Shown: positions 8,668 through 18,046, numbered from the stretch's first letter. The stretch is 64,000 bases of DNA from Butyrivibrio sp. (GCA_015056575.1 SVGA01000005.1:1-64000), one strand, 5' to 3'. Notes: generated by a model not told the origin, from the letters alone. Numbers and translations are program-made.

Positions 8668-9753
8668 ATGAAGAGAGTACTCACAAAGAAGCTGCTGCCG
8701 GGTATGGTCCTTGCCAATGATGTGTACACCTATGATGCCAGGATCAAACTAATGGACGGCGGAACGATTCTTACACAGAAGGATATAGCCAGACTTGCCT
8801 TCTATTCCATAATCGACGTCCTCGTTGAGGATGAAGCGGTAGAAATGCCGGAAGCAGAAAGGCCCGCAGATGCAGGCCTTACTTATTCTGAGCGCCTTAA
8901 GCAATCCCGGGACTTCAAAGAATTCAAAGAAGATTTTGAGCAGTGTGCCAACAAGTTTGAGCACAGCATAAAAGATATATTGGAGCACAATGATGATCTG
9001 GATCTGGATGAAATGATGACTCCGATCTATTCGCTTTTGGGAAACGGCCGCACAGCCTCCAACATTTTTGATATGCTCCACAACCTCAGATTATATGATG
9101 ATGCCACCTATACTCACTGTATAAACGTAGCTCTCATTACAAATATCCTGGCCCAGTGGCTCAGGTGGAGCTCTACTGAGATAGAGCTGGCCACGCAGGC
9201 AGGTCTTTTCCATGACATCGGCAAGCTCCTTATTCCCGGAAGCATTATCACAAAACCGGGACAGCTTACTGACGATGAGTACACCGTGATCAAGACACAT
9301 CCCCAGAAAGGGTATGATGCCATGAAAGATCTAAACATAAGCAGCCACGTCAAAAATGCCGCTCTCATGCACCACGAAAGATGCGACGGAACCGGATATC
9401 CGCTGAATCTCAGGGCTCCTCAGATAGACAAGTTTGCCAAAGCCGTGGCCATTGCCGATGTTTACGACGCCATGACCAGTGCCAGATACTACCGCGGTCC
9501 CCTTTGCCCATTCGTTGCAATATCGATGTTCGAGGAGGAAGGCTTCCAGAAATACGATCCCGAGATGATCATGGTCTTCCTCAACAACATAGTAAATACA
9601 TATCTTCTTAACACCGTAAGGCTCAATACCGGCGAAGTAGGTGAGATCATATTCATCAACAGCACCCATTTATCCCGCCCCACCATCAAGGTGGAAAATG
9701 ACTATATCGACCTTAGTAAATGCCCCGGTGTCTATATTCAGGAGATCATCTGA
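8668..9753 (+). CDS. HD-GYP domain protein, probable cyclic-di-GMP phosphodiesterase
   Basis: A 361-residue soluble protein. The first 130 residues (LLPGMVLANDVYTYDAR, then GGTILTQKDIARL) are the usual N-terminal region of HD-GYP proteins. The catalytic domain has FHDIGK with H182-D183 and the HHE-CDGTGYP signature at 235-245, then DVYDAMTSARYYR. Such enzymes hydrolyse cyclic-di-GMP to pGpG or GMP. A strong promoter and a GAGGG site drive it alone, and it ends at a shared terminator. The window also encodes a diguanylate cyclase (24281-25591), so synthesis and breakdown of the messenger may both be represented. Confidence 0.9.
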   Translation: MKRVLTKKLLPGMVLANDVYTYDARIKLMDGGTILTQKDIARLAFYSIIDVLVEDEAVEMPEAERPADAGLTYSERLKQSRDFKEFKEDFEQCANKFEHSIKDILEHNDDLDLDEMMTPIYSLLGNGRTASNIFDMLHNLRLYDDATYTHCINVALITNILAQWLRWSSTEIELATQAGLFHDIGKLLIPGSIITKPGQLTDDEYTVIKTHPQKGYDAMKDLNISSHVKNAALMHHERCDGTGYPLNLRAPQIDKFAKAVAIADVYDAMTSARYYRGPLCPFVAISMFEEEGFQKYDPEMIMVFLNNIVNTYLLNTVRLNTGEVGEIIFINSTHLSRPTIKVENDYIDLSKCPGVYIQEII

Positions 9754-9775
9754 AAAGCAATATATTCACGAAGAA

Positions 9776-9809
9776 AAAGCCATGACACGTTCTGATATGT
9801 CATGGCTTT
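9776..9809. terminator. Bidirectional terminator between the HD-GYP gene and murA
   Basis: Perfect 12-bp arms AAAGCCATGACA (9776-9787) and TGTCATGGCTTT (9798-9809) with a 10-nt loop separate two convergent genes. The A-run before and T-run after let the same hairpin act on both strands. Confidence 0.88.
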
Positions 9810-9812
9810 GAT

Positions 9813-11105
9813 TTATGCATTCTTAAGTTTAAACTTCTGTACATCCCTGTCATCATCGACCTTCTCGATGCAAGCTCCCAGTTCGCGAAGCTTGATCTCA
9901 AAGTCCTCATAACCTCTCTCGATGTACTTGATATCCTCGACAGTTGAGAAGCCTTCGGCTGTAAGTGCTGCGATAACCAGCGCCGCTCCGGCTCGCAGGT
10001 CCGGAGCTGAAACCGTTGCACCGGTGTACTTATCAACACCCTCTATGATAGCGGTGCTGCCCTCCACCTTAATGCTGGCTCCCATTCTGGTAAGCTCATC
10101 AACGTACTTGAATCTGTTCTCAAAAATACTCTCAGTTACAATGCTGACTCCACTGGCCAGTCCCAGAGCAGTAGTGATCTGAGGCTGCATATCAGTGGGA
10201 TATCCGGGATAAGGAAGAGTCTTAACATGAGTATTCTGAAGTCTCTTGGTAGCTACAACCCTTACCTCGTCATCGGACTCATGGATCTGGCATCCCATCT
10301 CCACAAGCTTGGCACTGATGGACTCAAGGTGCTTCGGAATAACATTTTTGATCGTGACATCTCCCTTGGTGGCAGCTGCTGCCATCATAAATGTACCGGC
10401 CTCGATCTGATCGGGAATAATGGTATATTCCGTGCCATGAAGATGCTCAACACCGCGTATGCGGATAACATCGGTACCGGCGCCCTTTACATTGGCACCC
10501 ATACTGTTAAGGAAGTTGGCTATATCAACTACGTGGGGCTCCTTGGCTGCATTCTCGATTATAGTCTTACCCTCTGCCATAGCCGCAGCCATCATGATAT
10601 TGATGGTGGCTCCCACGCTGACAACATCAAGATAAATATGTGCCCCCACCAGCTTGTCTGCATTAGCATAAATAATACCATGCTCGGTATTTAAAGTGGC
10701 ACCCAGAGCGGTAAAGCCCTTGATATGCTGGTCGATGGGGCGAAGACCGATCTCACAGCCTCCGGGAAGAACAACACCGGCACTTCTGTGCTTGCCAAGA
10801 GTCGCTCCCAGGAGATAATAAGAAGCTCTTATCTTTTTGATAAATTCATTTTCAAATGTAAAATTGCGGATCGAGGAAGCATTTATCCTTACCGAATGTC
10901 TGCTGACTCTGTCTACGAAAGCTCCGTTGCTGGCAATTGCCTGAAGCATAGCATTGGTATCGGAGGCATCCGGCATATTATCTATAAATACAGTCTCGTC
11001 TGACATAGTGGCTGCGGCAAGAATAGCCAGGGCAGCGTTCTTGGCACCGCCTATCTCGACCTCACCCACCAGTGGTGTTCCGCCTTTTATAACGTATTTT
11101 TCCAT
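9813..11105 (-). CDS. murA: UDP-N-acetylglucosamine 1-carboxyvinyltransferase
   Basis: MurA transfers enolpyruvate from PEP to UDP-GlcNAc, the first committed step of peptidoglycan synthesis. The 430-residue protein has GGAKNAALAILAA near the start and the loop LPGGCEIG with catalytic Cys117, the fosfomycin target, followed by RPIDQHIKGF. Later blocks GYPTDMQPQ, ESIFENRF and DLRAGAALVIAAL are also in place. The ATG at 11105 follows AAAGGG. It lies 63 bp downstream of the M23 peptidase gene on the same strand, and may be co-transcribed with it. Confidence 0.96.
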   Translation of the reverse strand: MEKYVIKGGTPLVGEVEIGGAKNAALAILAAATMSDETVFIDNMPDASDTNAMLQAIASNGAFVDRVSRHSVRINASSIRNFTFENEFIKKIRASYYLLGATLGKHRSAGVVLPGGCEIGLRPIDQHIKGFTALGATLNTEHGIIYANADKLVGAHIYLDVVSVGATINIMMAAAMAEGKTIIENAAKEPHVVDIANFLNSMGANVKGAGTDVIRIRGVEHLHGTEYTIIPDQIEAGTFMMAAAATKGDVTIKNVIPKHLESISAKLVEMGCQIHESDDEVRVVATKRLQNTHVKTLPYPGYPTDMQPQITTALGLASGVSIVTESIFENRFKYVDELTRMGASIKVEGSTAIIEGVDKYTGATVSAPDLRAGAALVIAALTAEGFSTVEDIKYIERGYEDFEIKLRELGACIEKVDDDRDVQKFKLKNA

Positions 11106-11168
11106 ATATTTTTCCCTTTGAACAAATATAAGTTATACCACATTAACCTCTATTTGTAAAACTGCCCA

Positions 11169-12758
11169 TTAATTCAGGTAGTTTAGCGGGTTCACCTGAC
11201 TTCCGCCCACAAGGATCTCAAAATGCAGGTGCGGCCCGGTGGATACACCGGTGTTTCCGGAAAGAGCAATCCTCTGTCCCTGGGACACAGACTGCCCGAC
11301 AGAAACAAGAACCTTGGAAAGATGTCCGTAGCGGGTCTCCTTACCGTCGGGATGACGGATATATACGCAGTAACCGTATCCACTTCCCCATCCGGCTCTT
11401 GTAACCGTTCCTGAAGAAGATGCCACAACCGAGGTTCCCACCGGCGTAGCCCAGTCAACACCTTTGTGGTAGGTGCTGGCACCTCTCTTGGGTGCGGTTC
11501 TTCTTCCGAAGCCCGAACTGAGTCTTCCTCCGGAGATAGGTTTGATATATGTAGGAGGCACAATGGTTCCTCTTTCTACGATCTTGGGAACAGCCTTATA
11601 TGTAATCTCTTCCTTCTCGATCTCTCTGGACAACTCACTGTTATCAAGATAGGTAACCAGCGCCACAACTTTTCTGTGACCTGCGGAAGGTTCCTGAAGG
11701 ACTTTGGTCTGGGTGGTGTACCAGGAATCGTTGTCCACGTACTGTACCTCAGCTTCATAGTCCTCTTCATAATACTGCTCTATTACGTACTTAACCGAAA
11801 GCTCAGGTTCGGGCACCGTAACGATAAGGTTATCCTGAACTCTGATGGTAGTCCTCTCACTCTCAAGGTTCTCGTTCATAGCCACGAGGTCATCAACTGT
11901 AAGGCCAAACTTAAGAGCAATGGTTCCAAGGGTATCCCCCGACTGTACCTCGTATATCTGATTGGTCTCCTTGTCTTTGGTGACATCGTCTATGGCTGTA
12001 TTGAGATCCGTGAGCTCACTGTCCGGCAGATAGCTCTCCACAATCTCTACCTTGTCTGCGAAATCCATGCTCATAAGGCCCAGCTTATAGTCGGAGAAAT
12101 CCTTATCATAAGCAAGAGGCTTGGCTTCATCGGCCCAGCTTGTAAGATCCTGCTGAAATCCTGCCAGTGGGAGACTTACCGCAGCCTTTTCCTCTTCCTT
12201 CTTGACCTCTTCTCTGCTCAGGACCTGAGGGGTCAGAACATTAACCTCTCTGTCCGTATCAAGCACCAGCTTGGCATCGTAAAGATTGGATGAATCAAAA
12301 TTTGAGATGGCTGTGTTCAAAAGAGCCATCACCTCATTGAGGTTTGCAAGATTTACAGAGTACTCGTTTATCTTTATGGAGTATGCCCTGTTAAGGGTGC
12401 TCCTTTCATTGTCCCTTAAAACACTTGTCATGTTTCGGGCAACGCTTCCCACAGAATTCACTTCTCCAAAAAGAACGTTACTGCCCTCTATATCAAGGTC
12501 TGCCTTAGCAAGAACCAGCTCGTCGTTGTCTCCCGCTATAGCACGTCTTGCAGCTCTGTAAGCCTCGTAAGCCTCTTCTTTGGTGGCTGTGATACCCACC
12601 ACCTTGTCATTCAGTTTTACTGTAAAAATGTTATCCTCACCCTTTTCAAGCTTAACAAAGCTCGGCATCAGCAATATCCATAAAACAATTACCACCAATG
12701 CAGAGTGAAGAAACCATATTTTTATCTTGTTGCGAAATACCGTATTACCAAAACCCAT
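11169..12758 (-). CDS. Membrane-anchored LysM-G5-M23 peptidoglycan endopeptidase
   Basis: A 529-residue cell-wall enzyme. A single N-terminal transmembrane helix (about 14-32) anchors it outside the cell. A long region of unknown fold (about 35-265) follows, then a LysM domain (about 270-317, YEVQSGDTLGTIALKFGL), a G5-type domain (about 325-400), and a zinc M23/LytM domain (about 405-525). Metal ligands are visible: H431 and D435 in YHKGVD, and the HLHFE motif with H510 and H512. Such proteins cut peptide cross-links in peptidoglycan. The upstream coiled-coil gene stops 1 nt before its ATG, so the two are translationally linked. Confidence 0.92.
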   Translation of the reverse strand: MGFGNTVFRNKIKIWFLHSALVVIVLWILLMPSFVKLEKGEDNIFTVKLNDKVVGITATKEEAYEAYRAARRAIAGDNDELVLAKADLDIEGSNVLFGEVNSVGSVARNMTSVLRDNERSTLNRAYSIKINEYSVNLANLNEVMALLNTAISNFDSSNLYDAKLVLDTDREVNVLTPQVLSREEVKKEEEKAAVSLPLAGFQQDLTSWADEAKPLAYDKDFSDYKLGLMSMDFADKVEIVESYLPDSELTDLNTAIDDVTKDKETNQIYEVQSGDTLGTIALKFGLTVDDLVAMNENLESERTTIRVQDNLIVTVPEPELSVKYVIEQYYEEDYEAEVQYVDNDSWYTTQTKVLQEPSAGHRKVVALVTYLDNSELSREIEKEEITYKAVPKIVERGTIVPPTYIKPISGGRLSSGFGRRTAPKRGASTYHKGVDWATPVGTSVVASSSGTVTRAGWGSGYGYCVYIRHPDGKETRYGHLSKVLVSVGQSVSQGQRIALSGNTGVSTGPHLHFEILVGGSQVNPLNYLN

Positions 12759-13205
12759 TTAAATAACACCTAAAAACATAAGAATATTAAATACAAGATC
12801 ACCGAGCGCCACAAGAAGCGTAATGACCACAAGGGGTGTAACCGCCTTGTTCTTGCTCTCTACCGCATACTGCAGTGTCTCGAGCTTGCTGTTTATATCC
12901 TTAAAGCTCTCCGTATTTTTTTCCTGGCCCTTTTCTACAATGGCCTGTACATTTCTGTATACCTGAACTCCCACGTCGTGAATCCTGGCTTCACTTTCAT
13001 CCATACGGCTGTTCAGGGAATCCCGTGTCTGTTCGATGATGGCTCTGTGTTGTTTCTCACTTTCCTTGAGATTCTCAAGCTGGGTCCTGAACTGTTCAGC
13101 CTCCTGCTTAAGCCTTTCATTCTCGGCAGCTTCTGCCTGCGCATTGGCCTTTATGATATCAGAAGCACTCACCTTCTCGGCAAGCTTGTCCATAAAAGTG
13201 TCCAT
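12759..13205 (-). CDS. Coiled-coil protein with C-terminal transmembrane tail
   Basis: A 148-residue protein that I do not assign to a named family. Residues about 15-110 are rich in Ala, Glu, Gln, Lys and Arg with heptad-like spacing and should form a long coiled coil. Residues about 125-147 (VTPLVVITLLVALGDLVFNILMF) are one hydrophobic helix, so it is probably a tail-anchored cytoplasmic coiled coil. The start ATG at 13205 follows GGGAGG; an upstream ATG at 13223 is poorly placed. It is directly joined to the M23 peptidase gene, which suggests a partnership in wall remodelling, by inference only. Confidence 0.75.
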   Translation of the reverse strand: MDTFMDKLAEKVSASDIIKANAQAEAAENERLKQEAEQFRTQLENLKESEKQHRAIIEQTRDSLNSRMDESEARIHDVGVQVYRNVQAIVEKGQEKNTESFKDINSKLETLQYAVESKNKAVTPLVVITLLVALGDLVFNILMFLGVI

Positions 13206-13493
13206 TACTTTTCCTCCCAGCATATCCTTTTCTCCTTACATTCACATACACTATAGCTTAGCATCTGTTATGCAAAATAGACAAGTTTTTGTTGCTTTAT
13301 TAGACTTTATTGGCTATTTTTACTATTTGTTCACCATGCGTTCATAGTTTGTTCATAATTGTCTTGTATATTTTTATCATAGCCGTAAGGAACGCGGCAA
13401 CTAATAACGAAAGATAGATTTTTTCATAATAGGCCGGGCGCAGAAATGTGTTCGGCCACTCCTCATTAATGGACCTTTTCGCGAAGGTCACTT
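13206..13493. other. Intergenic region with small hairpins
   Basis: About 290 bp separating the relQ-like gene from the coiled-coil/M23 operon. It holds an AT-rich stretch that must carry the minus-strand promoter, though I cannot place clear boxes. There are two hairpins: GGCCG/CGGCC at about 13433-13458 and GACCTT/AAGGTC at about 13471-13488. The second has a T-rich tail only on the plus strand, where no gene ends. I see no coding potential. Confidence 0.4.
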
Positions 13494-14147
13494 TTATTTT
13501 TCTGTAGACACGGAGATGATCTCCTCGTTAAGCGACAGCATTCTGGCATCCAAATTGGCAACCATCACCGCACATTCGTGGAGCTCCGAATTGATATGGG
13601 CAGGAGCCTTTCCTTCAAACTTGTACTGGATCTTGTGCTCTAAGGATGCCCAGAAATCCATGGCTACAGTCCTTATCTGAATCTCCACCTTTACATTGAC
13701 GATCCTGTCGGACAGATACACGGGAAGAGAAACTATCATGTGATAGCTTCTGTAGCCACTCTGCTTGGGATTCATGATATAGTCCTTGACCGTAAGGACA
13801 CGGATGTCCTCCTGATTGCTGATCATCTCGGCAATCCTGTAAATGTCCGAGGTAAAGGAACAGATGATCCTTATGCCGGCAATATCGTTGACATATCTTA
13901 CCATGTTCTCAATGGTAGACTCATAGCCGTTTCTCTTAAGCTTTTTGACAATGCTCTCAGGCACCTTGACCCTGGCCTTTACGTGCTCGATGGGATTATA
14001 GCGGTGCACCTCCTGAAACTCCTCATTGAGTATCTCGATCTTGGTCTGTATCTGTTTCAGGGCAGCATTATAAAGGAGGTTAACTTCCTCCCAGCTGTTT
14101 ATATCGTCAGAGATCTTAATATCGTTTCCCGAAAGATCCAACTCCAT
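13494..14147 (-). CDS. relQ: Small alarmone synthetase, RelQ/YjbM type (GTP pyrophosphokinase)
   Basis: A 217-residue single-domain synthetase that would make (p)ppGpp from ATP and GDP or GTP. It has the RelA/SpoT synthetase signatures IAGIRIICSF, KDYIMNPKQSGYRSYHMIV and VEIQIRTVAMDFWASLEHKIQYK. The size and lack of HD, TGS or ACT domains place it with RelQ-type small alarmone synthetases. Its ATG overlaps the stop codon of the GT2 gene by one base (TGATG), so translation is coupled to a surface-glycan enzyme. Confidence 0.88.
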   Translation of the reverse strand: MELDLSGNDIKISDDINSWEEVNLLYNAALKQIQTKIEILNEEFQEVHRYNPIEHVKARVKVPESIVKKLKRNGYESTIENMVRYVNDIAGIRIICSFTSDIYRIAEMISNQEDIRVLTVKDYIMNPKQSGYRSYHMIVSLPVYLSDRIVNVKVEIQIRTVAMDFWASLEHKIQYKFEGKAPAHINSELHECAVMVANLDARMLSLNEEIISVSTEK

Positions 14148-15082
14148 CAGTGATTCCTCCAGTATTCCTTATTCATGGAGCATGCCCTGGCAAGCTTCCG
14201 GGGAAGCAGCCTGTAATTTCTGCCAAGCTTGTAGCCCACAAACCTGAAACCGCACATGATAATATATCCCGGCACCAGATAAATCTTACCTATATGTCTG
14301 AAGTGGGATATGGTCTGTGCCACCATCTTTTTGCCCTCAGTTTCGGATTTGACGGAGCCGAATATTTCCGGATGATCAGCCTGTGAAACGCCGATATCAA
14401 AGTTCCTGTGAAACTGCTGCATATAGCTGTAATTGTGGGAGTGGATGACGCCTGCATTTGCAACATAGCAGACAGCATAACCTTTCTGACAGGCATTGCC
14501 GGCGTATACCATATCCTCGTTGAAAAGAGTCTTCTTTGTAAAGCCACCCAGCTTGTCAAAAATATCCCTTCTGTACATTGCGCATACATTGGAGCAGAAA
14601 TAGGTCTTGATCCCAAGCCTTTCCACATCCTTCTGGGTCTTCTTCACCGACTCGGCGGGATAATTGAACTTCCTTGAATATCTTTCCGCCAGATTGCAGT
14701 CAGTCTTGGGGTACTGTCTTGCGTATGCACAAGCCACATCCTCTGTAAGAGCCTTGGCAAGATTGGCGATAAGTACCTTGTCCCTTGGAAATGCATCCTG
14801 GGTCATCAAAAGAAAAAAATCCGCATTCGAAAGAGCAACACCCTTGTTTCTGGTATTGCCGTGATCAAACTCAGCCCTGGTGACATGCTGCACTATTATA
14901 TTGTCGTATCGCTCCTGAGGATTCTCGCCATACTTTGTAAGCATGGCATCCCAGTATTCCTGTTCGGTATTCATGATGATGATCTTAGAAGGAGTAACAG
15001 ATTGCTTCTCAAGATCGTCAATCAGTCTCAGCAATGAATTATCCGGTTTATAGGTGGGGATTATCACATCTACAGTGTACAT
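14147..15082 (-). CDS. Family 2 glycosyltransferase, rhamnosyltransferase-like
   Basis: A 311-residue GT-A enzyme. It begins VDVIIPTYKPD and carries FDHGNTRNKG, the acidic TQDAFPRD in place of a DxD motif, and FNEDMVYAG as the catalytic-base region, matching rhamnosyltransferase-like GT2 proteins that build cell-wall polysaccharides. The C-terminus is basic and may touch the membrane. The ATG at 15082 follows GGAAGGTGG; a GTG three codons upstream is less likely. It sits between an LCP attachment protein and RelQ. Confidence 0.85.
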   Translation of the reverse strand: MYTVDVIIPTYKPDNSLLRLIDDLEKQSVTPSKIIIMNTEQEYWDAMLTKYGENPQERYDNIIVQHVTRAEFDHGNTRNKGVALSNADFFLLMTQDAFPRDKVLIANLAKALTEDVACAYARQYPKTDCNLAERYSRKFNYPAESVKKTQKDVERLGIKTYFCSNVCAMYRRDIFDKLGGFTKKTLFNEDMVYAGNACQKGYAVCYVANAGVIHSHNYSYMQQFHRNFDIGVSQADHPEIFGSVKSETEGKKMVAQTISHFRHIGKIYLVPGYIIMCGFRFVGYKLGRNYRLLPRKLARACSMNKEYWRNH

Positions 15083-15105
15083 AGAGACCACCTTCCTAAA
15101 AATAC

Positions 15106-15133
15106 GGGCCGGGCTCTTTTATGAACCCAGCCC
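15106..15133 (-). terminator. Intrinsic terminator after the LCP gene
   Basis: On the minus strand, GGGCTGGG pairs with CCCGGCCC (8 bp with one G-U) and is followed by GTATTTTTAGG. It lies between the LCP stop and the GT2 start, so GT2 should have some independent expression or rely on read-through. Confidence 0.7.
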
Positions 15134-15152
15134 TCTTATATATTATACATTA

Positions 15153-16478
15153 TCAGTTGAGGTATTTGTTAACATCAGTCTGAATCTTCTCACTGTATTT
15201 CTGAACATCGGAAGAAACCTCATACTCGGAGTCCTCGAAGAGGAACTCGTGAAGCCACTTGACATTGCTCTGAAGATCAACGGGAAGTACGCAGCTGCCG
15301 GCCTTACCCATGGTACCTGTGCTCCTCATGGTCTCGTAAGGGAATCCGCTGTTATCTACAACATTGTACTTGGCCACATTCTTGAGAAGATCAAGAATAT
15401 CCGTAAGATCAAGTGATGTATAGGTCTCTCCGAATGCCTTGTTTGCAACATCCTCAAGCTGTGTGTAGCTCATACCCTTTGCTTTGTCAAGGCATGCCAT
15501 AAGTACTGTTCTCTGTCTCTCCGCACGTCTGAAGTCATCACCTGCAGTATATCTGATACGGCAGTAAGCTGTTGCCTGAAGTCCGTTCAGTGTCTGAAGT
15601 CCCGCGCTGGTAACGGGAGTGTAGTTAAGCTTGAGCTCTGTAGCCATCGTTGACTGGTAGTTGTTGAGGTGAGAGATCTCAGCCTCTGTAACATCAATGG
15701 GAACGCCCCCAAGAGCATCAACCACATCTGTAAGTCCTCTGAAACCGATGGTGATGAAGTCCTTAATGTCCATATCAAGGTTCATGTTAAGCATTGAGAT
15801 AGCCTGCTCGGGGCCGCCCTCTGCATATGCCGCATTACACTTTGTATATGTATCGTTACTAAGGTTCAGATATGTATCACGGTAAACGGAGCAGAGCTTA
15901 ATATCCCCTGTCTCGTTGTTGATAGAAGCAATTATAATGGAGTCGGATCTTGTATTCTTGGTAAGTTCTCCGTCTCTTGCATCAACACCGAACAGCGCCA
16001 GATTAGTGTATCCCTCCATCTGCTGGTTCTGTGCGACCGTCTCACTGATCGACTGTGAAATAACCTCTTCATTCATGTTGACCTTACCAACCTTAGTAAC
16101 ATCAACCTTGAAGAAAAGCGTGTATGCTACAAACACAAGAACGCAGGCAACAAGCACTTCCACAAGAAGAAGGATGATAGCCTTTGTGTTGTTTTTCTTT
16201 TTCTTGCCGCCCCTGGAACCGCCGTTCCTGGAGCCTCCGCCATTCCTTGAACCACCGCCGTTTCTGGAGCCGCTTCCCCCACGGGATGCGCTGCCTCTTG
16301 AGCTGCTGCTCCTTGATGATGTGTTCCTTGAAGAGCTGTTTCTTGAGGAAGACCTTCTTACCTCTCTCTCATCATATTCATCATATTCGTCATACCTGTC
16401 ATCGCGTCTGCGAACAGGTCTTCTGTCATCTCTGTCGTAGTACTCGTCCTCGTAGTACTCCTCATCTCTGTTTGACAT
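15153..16478 (-). CDS. LytR-CpsA-Psr (LCP) family glycopolymer transferase
   Basis: LCP proteins attach undecaprenyl-linked glycopolymers to peptidoglycan outside the cell. The 441-residue protein starts with an unusual cytoplasmic tail: acidic and tyrosine-rich with RDD/YDEY repeats (about 1-40), then Arg/Ser and Gly-Ser-Arg-Asn repeats (about 42-95), then KKKK. One transmembrane helix (about 100-122) follows. The LCP domain has LALFGVDARDG, TRSDSIIIASI, SVYRDTYLNL, a central DALGGVPIDV and the FRRAERQR arginine motif. The ATG at 16478 follows AAGGAG; the earlier ATG at 16544 lacks a site. Confidence 0.92.
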   Translation of the reverse strand: MSNRDEEYYEDEYYDRDDRRPVRRRDDRYDEYDEYDEREVRRSSSRNSSSRNTSSRSSSSRGSASRGGSGSRNGGGSRNGGGSRNGGSRGGKKKKNNTKAIILLLVEVLVACVLVFVAYTLFFKVDVTKVGKVNMNEEVISQSISETVAQNQQMEGYTNLALFGVDARDGELTKNTRSDSIIIASINNETGDIKLCSVYRDTYLNLSNDTYTKCNAAYAEGGPEQAISMLNMNLDMDIKDFITIGFRGLTDVVDALGGVPIDVTEAEISHLNNYQSTMATELKLNYTPVTSAGLQTLNGLQATAYCRIRYTAGDDFRRAERQRTVLMACLDKAKGMSYTQLEDVANKAFGETYTSLDLTDILDLLKNVAKYNVVDNSGFPYETMRSTGTMGKAGSCVLPVDLQSNVKWLHEFLFEDSEYEVSSDVQKYSEKIQTDVNKYLN

Positions 16479-16555
16479 AATAAATCTCCTTGCTCCAACA
16501 AAATTTCCCCTAAAGGCCAAAATAACACCAATATATTTTGCCACAAATGAGGTAA

Positions 16556-18046
16556 TTATACAAGCATTTCTGCCAGAACCCTGAGTTCATCCCGCTTGTC
16601 GTTCAAAAGAAGCAGCTTGTTATATTCGTAGTACGCCTCATTTCCGGTCTCTCTCACAAACTTAAGGCTGTGATAAGCCCCCGAGAGCTCAGTAATGAAG
16701 ATCACCATCTCCTGGCTCCCCGTAAGAGACTCCTTATTTCCGAAGGTCTCCTCCAGGAAGGCAAAGCTGTTTGTCAGATGAGCTCCGGTGGTCTTTATGG
16801 CCTCCTGCCTTGCACTCTCCCTCCTTCTGAACCATTCCTTTACTTCTTCCAAAGAGCCCGCATCCTTAGCACAGGTAAAAAGAGCCGACGCCGAAAGCCG
16901 AAGGACCTTCTCCTGCTCTCTGTCAAGAAGCCCTGCCTCATGCTTATCCGAAAGCTCCTTCTCCAGCTCTTTTGCACGGGAAAGGATAGTTTCTAAAGCC
17001 GCTTCACCTGCGGTTTCTTCAGGAAGTGCCTTTATTATGTCAAAAAGAGTCTTCTGAACAGCCTGATCTTTGGCATAATCCCTGAATTCGTCCATGAGCT
17101 TATCCGTAAGGAGGCCGATGATGCTCAGTTTCTCGTCAAAGCTTCCCTTTCTTATGCTCTCCTTATCCTCGGGGAATCGTCCCTCAAGGATATCCGGGAT
17201 CTTGTAGAGTTCATTGTATCTGTGATACAGCTCGTAGTAAGTAGCAAAATCACGAGCCACTTCCTTGTCCTGAAGATACTGAACGGTAAGGTCAAAGTCC
17301 ACGGTAAGGCCCTTCTTCTCGTGAACCTTTATGACTCTGGAAAGGTCCTCCCAGCCTCTTGCAGTGACAAAACTCCTGCCCTCAACTTCAGTCTTTATAC
17401 TGTAGAAATTCTCCTTTTTGATCTCAAGATAGGCCATGATCGAGCCGTGGACCGCAGCCTTGTAGGCGTAGTCCTTCCAGGCATCGAAGTCCTCTTCGAT
17501 ATTTATCTGGCGCACCCTGTCCAGGGTAACAATATCAAAGTCCTTGACAGACTTGTTGTACTGAGGCGGATTTCCTGCGGTTACAATGATAAAGCCCTCG
17601 GGAATCCTGTGGCTTCCGAAGGTCTTGTACTGCAGAAACTGAAGCATTGTGGGAGCCAGAGTCTCTGACACGCAGTTGATCTCATCCAGGAAAAGAATTC
17701 CATCATGAATGCCGGACTTTTCTATCTTATCGTATACGGCACCGATTATCTCACTCATGGTGTACTCAGTCACAGAAAAGATCTTTCCCCCATAGCTCTT
17801 TTCCGAGATCATGGGAAGACCGATGGCGCTCTGCCTTGTGTGATGGGTTATGGTGTAGGATACGAGATTTATCCCAAGCTCGTGGGCAACCTGCTCCATG
17901 ATAGCCGTCTTGCCAATTCCGGGAGGGCCCATAAGAAGGATCGGGCGCTGCCTCTCTACCGGTATCTCATATTGCCCGGCCTCATCCTTTTCAAGGTAGG
18001 CCACCACCGCATTTTTCACCTGCTCCTTAGCTTCATTTATGTTCAT
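16556..18046 (-). CDS. MoxR-type AAA+ ATPase
   Basis: A 496-residue AAA+ protein that would act as a chaperone-like ATPase, probably for its VWA partner encoded next to it. Walker A is GPPGIGKT at 40-47, Walker B ILFLDEIN at about 112-119, and sensor 1 lies in FIIVTAGNPPQYN. The C-terminal 250 residues are helical and charged, longer than in a minimal MoxR. The gene starts at 18046 after a GAGAGG site and lies 12 bp downstream of the VWA gene, so they form an operon. The substrate is not visible from sequence. Confidence 0.85.
   Translation of the reverse strand: MNINEAKEQVKNAVVAYLEKDEAGQYEIPVERQRPILLMGPPGIGKTAIMEQVAHELGINLVSYTITHHTRQSAIGLPMISEKSYGGKIFSVTEYTMSEIIGAVYDKIEKSGIHDGILFLDEINCVSETLAPTMLQFLQYKTFGSHRIPEGFIIVTAGNPPQYNKSVKDFDIVTLDRVRQINIEEDFDAWKDYAYKAAVHGSIMAYLEIKKENFYSIKTEVEGRSFVTARGWEDLSRVIKVHEKKGLTVDFDLTVQYLQDKEVARDFATYYELYHRYNELYKIPDILEGRFPEDKESIRKGSFDEKLSIIGLLTDKLMDEFRDYAKDQAVQKTLFDIIKALPEETAGEAALETILSRAKELEKELSDKHEAGLLDREQEKVLRLSASALFTCAKDAGSLEEVKEWFRRRESARQEAIKTTGAHLTNSFAFLEETFGNKESLTGSQEMVIFITELSGAYHSLKFVRETGNEAYYEYNKLLLLNDKRDELRVLAEMLV

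Noticed and set aside
11466..12293. A 275-codon open frame on the plus strand
   Set aside because: It is antisense to the LysM-G5-M23 peptidase, which has clear domains and a good start; nothing recognisable is encoded.
15916..16440. A Pro/Glu/Leu/Ser-rich open frame of 174 codons on the plus strand
   Set aside because: It is the mirror of the low-complexity tail and helix of the LCP gene. The bias comes from the repeats on the other strand.
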